Source: Bacteroidota bacterium
GTDB lineage: Bacteria > Bacteroidota > Bacteroidia > Chitinophagales > Chitinophagaceae
Direction of reading: 5' to 3'
DNA: 11,137 bases
Assembly: GCA_023409675.1 (NCBI GenBank)
Contig: JAEYRC010000211.1
Location: 1 to 11,137 of the forward strand
This document shows positions 7,922 through 11,137 of this stretch, in pieces. A model generated the notes under the pieces. The model worked only from the letters and a program-made list of their open reading frames with translations. It had not been told where the DNA came from and searched no databases. A program made the translations under genes and the position numbers. Numbering within the stretch: position 1 is the first letter of the stretch; every line of letters starts with the position of its first letter.

Positions 7922-9070
7922 TTAAACCCGGGTTTCATGGGGTTCTTTACCCCCTATCGCCCATCCCTGCAGACTGCTGTCGGGGCTGCCCACCACGGAA
8001 GTACTTTCTGCCGCATGAATTAGATAATTACGACCCGGGTTACGTTCCATATGACTGATAATATCTTTAAAGCTGAAGGCCGGTCCTTCGCAGCAAACTT
8101 CTGTTTCTGGTGCAGCCGGATTAGGATGAATACTGATTCCGGCCTGTTCGAGAATTTCCGCCGCACGATGGCGGCTGAGCGGGTCACCGGAAAAACGAAG
8201 GTTAAGTGGTTGCGCAGAGGTGGTGGTTTTTGGAGAAGCTGACAGAAAAGCCAGTCTTTCCCAAAAAGCGATACCCAGACTAAGTAGCCGCGAATGCAGA
8301 TTATTTCCGGAATACTTCTGAACAAACTGTTGCATCGCGGTGTAAAAGCGGGTGTAGTATTCACGGTTGCGGCTGCTGCTTTCTCCTTTGAAATGCAGGA
8401 TAGGCGTATCGGGATAATAATAGTTCAGGTAGCCCAGTGTTGTAATACGGTAGCTCAGGTCAATGTCTTCCGCGTACATGAAGAACCGTTCGTCAAAGCC
8501 TCCGGTTTTATCCAGAACTTCTTTTTTGATCAGCATAAACGCACCGGAAAGAATATCTACCGGGCTGGCACGATTGGGGCTAAGGTGCCCAAGGTAATAG
8601 CGGGAAAAGTATTTGGAGCGGGGAAAAATGCGGTGCAAACCGGCCAGCTTACAAAATGAAACGCCTATTGTCGGAAAACCTCTTTTTGATTCGGGAAGAA
8701 ATTTGCCCGCGCCATCGAGCATTTTTACGCCAAGGCTGCCAATATTAGGATCGCCGTTCAGGAAGGGAAGTGTCTTTTCAAAAATATCTCCGGGCAGCAG
8801 CGTGTCGGGGTTAAGGAATAAAATGTTTTTACCATTGGCGGCAGTAAGGCCGCGGTTGCAGGCTTTGGCGAAGCCGGGGTTATCGGAACATTCGATTACG
8901 GTTACATTGGGGAAGCGCTGCTGCAGGAAACTTTTCGTATGTTCTTCCGGACTGTTATCCACCACGATGATTTCCGCGGTAAAATGTTGAAGCGCTTTTT
9001 CCAGCGAAAAGAGACATTGCTCAAGAAAAAGTTTAACCCGGAAATTGACTATGATCACGGATAACTCCAA
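7922..9070 (-). CDS. GT2-family glycosyltransferase (rhamnosyltransferase-like) with C-terminal extension
   Basis: The 382-residue protein opens directly with the GT-A fold: ELSVIIVNF (2-10), EIIVVDNS (33-40), NPGFAKACNRGL (64-75), the DxD-equivalent LNPDT (86-90), DILSGAFML (172-180), GGFDERFFMYAEDIDLSYR (190-208) and a late His in ILHFKGESS (224-232). This pattern belongs to WbbL-like transferases of O-antigen, capsule or related surface glycans, acting in the cytoplasm with a nucleotide-sugar donor. After a hydrophobic amphipathic stretch (about 262-278), a roughly 105-residue tail ends in IHAAESTSVVGSPDSSLQGW and is not part of the catalytic domain. The start is TTG at 9070: no ATG lies between it and an upstream in-frame stop, and family alignment fits this residue. 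It probably shares an mRNA with the GH3 gene, at least in part. Confidence 0.88.
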   Translation of the reverse strand: MELSVIIVNFRVKLFLEQCLFSLEKALQHFTAEIIVVDNSPEEHTKSFLQQRFPNVTVIECSDNPGFAKACNRGLTAANGKNILFLNPDTLLPGDIFEKTLPFLNGDPNIGSLGVKMLDGAGKFLPESKRGFPTIGVSFCKLAGLHRIFPRSKYFSRYYLGHLSPNRASPVDILSGAFMLIKKEVLDKTGGFDERFFMYAEDIDLSYRITTLGYLNYYYPDTPILHFKGESSSRNREYYTRFYTAMQQFVQKYSGNNLHSRLLSLGIAFWERLAFLSASPKTTTSAQPLNLRFSGDPLSRHRAAEILEQAGISIHPNPAAPETEVCCEGPAFSFKDIISHMERNPGRNYLIHAAESTSVVGSPDSSLQGWAIGGKEPHETRV

Positions 9071-9086
9071 TGCGCGTGGTTTAGCG

Positions 9087-9118
9087 CTAAGATAGTTATA
9101 CTGTAATTAACTGGTCAA
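9087..9118 (-). promoter_or_regulatory. Possible promoter of the GT2 gene
   Basis: On the minus strand TTG (9118-9116) is followed after 21 bases by TATCTTAG (9094-9087), one base off the Bacteroidota TAnnTTTG box. The GT2 TTG start lies 16 bases downstream, so the mRNA leader would be only about a dozen bases. The position fits, but one mismatch keeps confidence low. Confidence 0.35.
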
Positions 9119-9184
9119 TAAGGCGGTTTCTATTGATTTGGACCTAAGAATTTTTATACATCGAAAATTCAGGTTCACCTACAA

Positions 9185-9231
9185 GCCCCGAAGGGGCGAC
9201 ATACTATAGCGAGGGGTAAAACCCTTCGCTA
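9185..9231. repeat. Two adjacent hairpins, REP-like intergenic element
   Basis: The first hairpin is GCCCC (9185-9189) with GGGGC (9193-9197) around a GAA triloop. After nine bases the second has an 11-bp stem from TAGCGAGGGGT (9207-9217) to ACCCTTCGCTA (9221-9231) around an AAA triloop, with one G-T pair. I recall similar GCCCCGAAGGGGC plus GGG-aaa-CCC modules scattered between genes in Bacteroidota genomes, but I cannot check copy number here and see only one copy in this window. No T-tract follows, so it is not a standard terminator, and no gene on either strand ends here. Confidence 0.6.
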
Positions 9232-9399
9232 CCGCCGTAAAATTTCAATACCCCATATATCCAAAAGCTACTACAGCCGGCATTTAAAGTCCCTACTCAG
9301 GACAAGTACTGCCTATAGATTTTGATTCAAATTCACCCTAAAAAATATTTGAGCTCACTCACAGAATTGGTTAAATTCAACAACAGAAACCCGCTGCTT

Positions 9400-9879
9400 A
9401 TGGATCTTCAAAATTCTTCATTAGCACAGCTTAAAAACTGGCTGGCAGAGCAAAAAACCTCCCCTTCCGGAAAATCCAGAACCAGCAGAAACCCTAACCT
9501 TGCCCTTTTTTCCGGCAAAGATGCCATGAAAAACCGCCTGACAGCCCGGGAAATGGCGGAGGAAGCCGGAGTGAACATTCGCTTTGTGGTGCTGTCTCCG
9601 GTGGAATCGAAATATATCGGTGAAACGGAAAAAAACCTCAGTAAACTATTTGATCAAACCGATGATAAATCAACCATCCTGTATCTGGATGAAGGTGATG
9701 CCCTGTTCGGCAAACGGACGGAGGTTAAAGACAGCCATGATCGTTATGCCAACCAGGAATTAAGCTATTTGCTGGAAAAGATTTCGAAATATCCCGGACT
9801 GGTGATCCTTTCGGTAACCGGCGACAAGCCGGTGGAAAAAGCCTTGCGTGAGCGCCTCCTGGCTGTTGTGGAAATTTAA
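9400..9879 (+). CDS. Degenerate, truncated AAA+ ATPase-like protein
   Basis: From ATG 9400 the product has 159 residues. It aligns without gaps to the central part of AAA+ ATPases of the type often linked with contractile injection systems: LKNWLAEQKT, LALFSG, SKYIGETEKNL (70-80), ILYLDEGDALFGKRTEVKD (93-111) and DSHDRYANQELSYLL (111-125). Walker A is gone: where GPPGTGKT is expected there is GKDAMKNR (39-46), so the catalytic Lys is Asn45 and two glycines are lost. Walker B keeps Asp97-Glu98. The sensor-1 Asn is replaced (LVILSVTGDK, 134-143), the first of the two paired arginines is Glu151, and the protein stops at VVEI without the C-terminal lid. Nucleotide hydrolysis is therefore unlikely. 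It could be a non-catalytic partner or a decaying relic. A TTG at 9322 would add 26 residues. Confidence 0.7.
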   Translation: MDLQNSSLAQLKNWLAEQKTSPSGKSRTSRNPNLALFSGKDAMKNRLTAREMAEEAGVNIRFVVLSPVESKYIGETEKNLSKLFDQTDDKSTILYLDEGDALFGKRTEVKDSHDRYANQELSYLLEKISKYPGLVILSVTGDKPVEKALRERLLAVVEI

Positions 9880-9981
9880 TCAGTACAGGTGGTGCTCTCC
9901 GCTCTTCAACGTTCTTCTGCCAGGTACTCTGAATTATTCCCGAATCCGCGCAAAAGCGCTTATCTCCCTTAAAATTCATCA

Positions 9982-10012
9982 TTGCTATTCGGGCAGCGGT
10001 AAGCTATCTTTG
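9982..10012 (+). promoter_or_regulatory. Bacteroidota-type promoter for the inositol monophosphatase gene
   Basis: TTG (9982-9984) and TATCTTTG (10005-10012) are separated by 20 bases, matching the Bacteroidota consensus TTG-N19to21-TAnnTTTG with no mismatch. The ATG follows only four bases later (10017), where transcription would be expected to begin. The mRNA should therefore be leaderless or nearly so. Confidence 0.75.
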
Positions 10013-10016
10013 CAGC

Positions 10017-10802
10017 ATGCTAAAAGAAACGCTGATCAACGCCACAGAAGCGGGCGCGGAAGTAATGAAACATTATTTTTCCAGTAAAAATCTGCAGATA
10101 CATAATAAAGAAGGAATCAACAACCTGGTCACAGAAGCTGATCACGCCTCGGAAAAGGCGATTATTGATGCGATTAAAGAAGGGTTTCCCGATCATTTTA
10201 TTATGAGTGAGGAAGTGGGTGAAATCGCTATGGATTCAGAATACAAATGGATTATTGATCCAATCGACGGAACAGTGAATTATGCCCATGGAATTCCAAT
10301 CTGCTGTGTGTCTATAGGTATCGAACACCGCGGCGAACTGATCATGGGCGCGGTATACAATCCTTTCCTTAAAGAGTTTTACCTGGCCGAAAAAGGAAAG
10401 GGCGCATTTTTAAACGGTGAGCAAATTCACGTAAGCAATGAATCAACTGTTCTAAAAGCCTGCCTGGTTACCGGATTTCCCTATACTTATCTGGATGCGG
10501 AGAACGGGCCGCTGCAGGCATTCGAACGGTTTATCCGGAAAGGAATACCTGTACGGCGCCTGGGTTCGGCAGCTATGGATTTGTGTTGGGTGGCGGCCGG
10601 AAGATTTGATGGTTTTTATGAACATAAACTACAGGCCTGGGACAGTGCTGCCGGTGTACTCATGGTTACGGAGGCCGGCGGAACAGTTACCGATTTTACC
10701 GGAACCGGATACTCTGTATATCAGCCGCAGATAGTGGCTACCAACGGCAAAATCCATGAAGAAATTCTGCTTTGGATCAATGATGAACTTCCGAAGCAAT
10801 AA
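10017..10802 (+). CDS. Inositol monophosphatase family protein (SuhB-like)
   Basis: The 261-residue protein is full length and carries the complete metal-binding set of the family: SEEVG (64-68) with Glu66, WIIDPIDGTVNYAHG (78-92) with Asp81 and Asp84, and the C-terminal AWDSAAGVLMVTEAGG (207-222) with Asp209. These coordinate the Mg2+ ions that hydrolyse phosphate monoesters such as inositol-1-phosphate. Bacterial members also act on other sugar or nucleotide phosphates, so the physiological substrate is open. ATG 10017 is chosen because it sits right at the expected transcription start of the promoter and the N-terminal helix is complete from there. The next gene, thiL, begins 22 bases after the stop, which suggests a shared transcript. 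Confidence 0.92.
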   Translation: MLKETLINATEAGAEVMKHYFSSKNLQIHNKEGINNLVTEADHASEKAIIDAIKEGFPDHFIMSEEVGEIAMDSEYKWIIDPIDGTVNYAHGIPICCVSIGIEHRGELIMGAVYNPFLKEFYLAEKGKGAFLNGEQIHVSNESTVLKACLVTGFPYTYLDAENGPLQAFERFIRKGIPVRRLGSAAMDLCWVAAGRFDGFYEHKLQAWDSAAGVLMVTEAGGTVTDFTGTGYSVYQPQIVATNGKIHEEILLWINDELPKQ

Positions 10803-10824
10803 GGCGTACACGTAAAACTATTGT

Positions 10825-11137
10825 ATGGCAGAAAGAACTGAAATCGGCGACCTGGGAGAGTTTGGCCTCATAGATCATCTTACCCGGAATAATGAAATCC
10901 GGCAGGCATCCACCATCCTGGGCCCCGGTGATGATGGCGCCGTTATCGATCACTTTGGTAAACAAACCGTGATCTCTACCGATATGCTGATTGAAGGGGT
11001 GCATTTTGATCTGATGTATACCCCGCTGAAACACCTGGGCTATAAAAGTATCGTGGTCAACCTGAGCGATATCTATGCGATGAATGCCATCCCAACGCAG
11101 GTAACCCTCAATATCGCCTTCTCGAACCGGTTCAGCC
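10825..11137 (+). CDS. thiL: Thiamine-monophosphate kinase (3'-truncated by window edge)
   Basis: The frame runs open from ATG 10825 to the end of the window (104 complete codons), about a third of the usual length. The N-terminus shows ThiL features: an EFGLIDHL helix (12-19), the nucleotide/Mg-binding LGPGDDGAV (32-40), the STDMLIEGVHF strand (51-61) and the GYKSIVVNLSDIYAMNA helix (72-88) that forms part of the active-site interface in this PurM-like fold. ThiL phosphorylates thiamine monophosphate to thiamine diphosphate with ATP in the cytoplasm. It lies 22 bases after the inositol monophosphatase gene with no separate promoter evident, and the preceding bases contain no Shine-Dalgarno. 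Confidence 0.93.
   Translation, partial: MAERTEIGDLGEFGLIDHLTRNNEIRQASTILGPGDDGAVIDHFGKQTVISTDMLIEGVHFDLMYTPLKHLGYKSIVVNLSDIYAMNAIPTQVTLNIAFSNRFS

Larger units (their letters stand above)
9071..9399. other. Gene-poor divergent intergenic stretch
   Basis: This gap of about 330 bases lies between the divergently oriented GT2 gene and the AAA+-like gene. It contains the weak GT2 promoter and a pair of adjacent hairpins (9185-9231). The distal part (about 9240-9320) is AT-rich and shows no clear -7 box for the plus-strand gene. The frame of the AAA+-like gene is open back to 9319, so up to 26 extra codons from a TTG at 9322 could be coding. Nothing else convincing is visible. Confidence 0.6.

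Noticed and set aside
8294..8990. Plus-strand open frames opposite the GT2 gene
   Set aside because: They are antisense shadows of a well-supported glycosyltransferase and their translations show no domain features.
9948..9959. GCGC-AAAA-GCGC hairpin after the AAA+-like gene
   Set aside because: Four base pairs and no run of T; too weak to call a terminator.
9848..10087. Plus-strand frame overlapping the end of the AAA+-like gene, considered as its frameshifted C-terminus
   Set aside because: The translated sequence has no AAA+ lid features, so a simple frameshift does not restore the missing part.
1..11137. Search for CRISPR arrays, tRNAs, insertion sequences, retron or toxin-antitoxin loci
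   Set aside because: No regularly spaced repeats, cloverleaf sequences, transposase motifs, reverse-transcriptase motifs or small gene pairs of that kind were seen on either strand.

Overview
The window looks like an ordinary chromosomal stretch from a member of the Bacteroidota, most likely close to the Chitinophagaceae/Sphingobacteriia. Three things point there. The protein families are typical: a Nfu-type NifU protein, stand-alone nicotinamide riboside kinase beside PnuC, a bacterial GH3 protein, and a small secreted protein of a Bacteroidota-only kind. Shine-Dalgarno sequences are nearly absent. At least one promoter (before the inositol monophosphatase gene) matches the Bacteroidota pattern TTG-N20-TAnnTTTG exactly. 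No rRNA, tRNA, CRISPR array, insertion sequence, phage gene or recognisable defence locus is visible.

Layout. Bases 2-508 (+) are the 3' part of a Nfu iron-sulfur scaffold gene, closed by a strong hairpin/T-tract terminator. Bases 598-3473 (+) form a compact run: pnuC, a NadR-like nicotinamide riboside kinase (4-bp ATGA overlap) and a GT39 membrane glycosyltransferase 9 bp later. A bleomycin-resistance-like VOC gene (3628-3987, +) stands alone and faces a minus-strand run of three genes: LysE-type exporter (6098-5454), a secreted protein of unknown function (5408-4848) and monofunctional peptidoglycan transglycosylase mtgA (4779-4072). Upstream, also on the minus strand, a GT2 glycosyltransferase (9070-7922, apparent TTG start) precedes a GH3-family protein (7848-6319). 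A gene-poor stretch of about 330 bases follows, holding two back-to-back hairpins of REP-like type. Then on the plus strand come a small AAA+-like gene whose Walker A motif is destroyed and whose C-terminal lid is missing (9400-9879), an inositol monophosphatase gene with an apparently leaderless promoter (10017-10802), and the 5' part of thiL (10825 to the window end).

How the parts relate. pnuC and the kinase form an obvious salvage pair: PnuC admits nicotinamide riboside and the kinase traps it as NMN for NAD synthesis. GT39, GT2 and mtgA all build cell-envelope polymers, but they lie in separate transcription units. The inositol monophosphatase and thiL genes are closely spaced and probably co-transcribed. 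I found no convincing multi-gene novel system. The best candidate for something unusual is the degenerate AAA+ protein, which keeps near-perfect Walker B and substrate-loop signatures while losing its nucleotide-binding residues.
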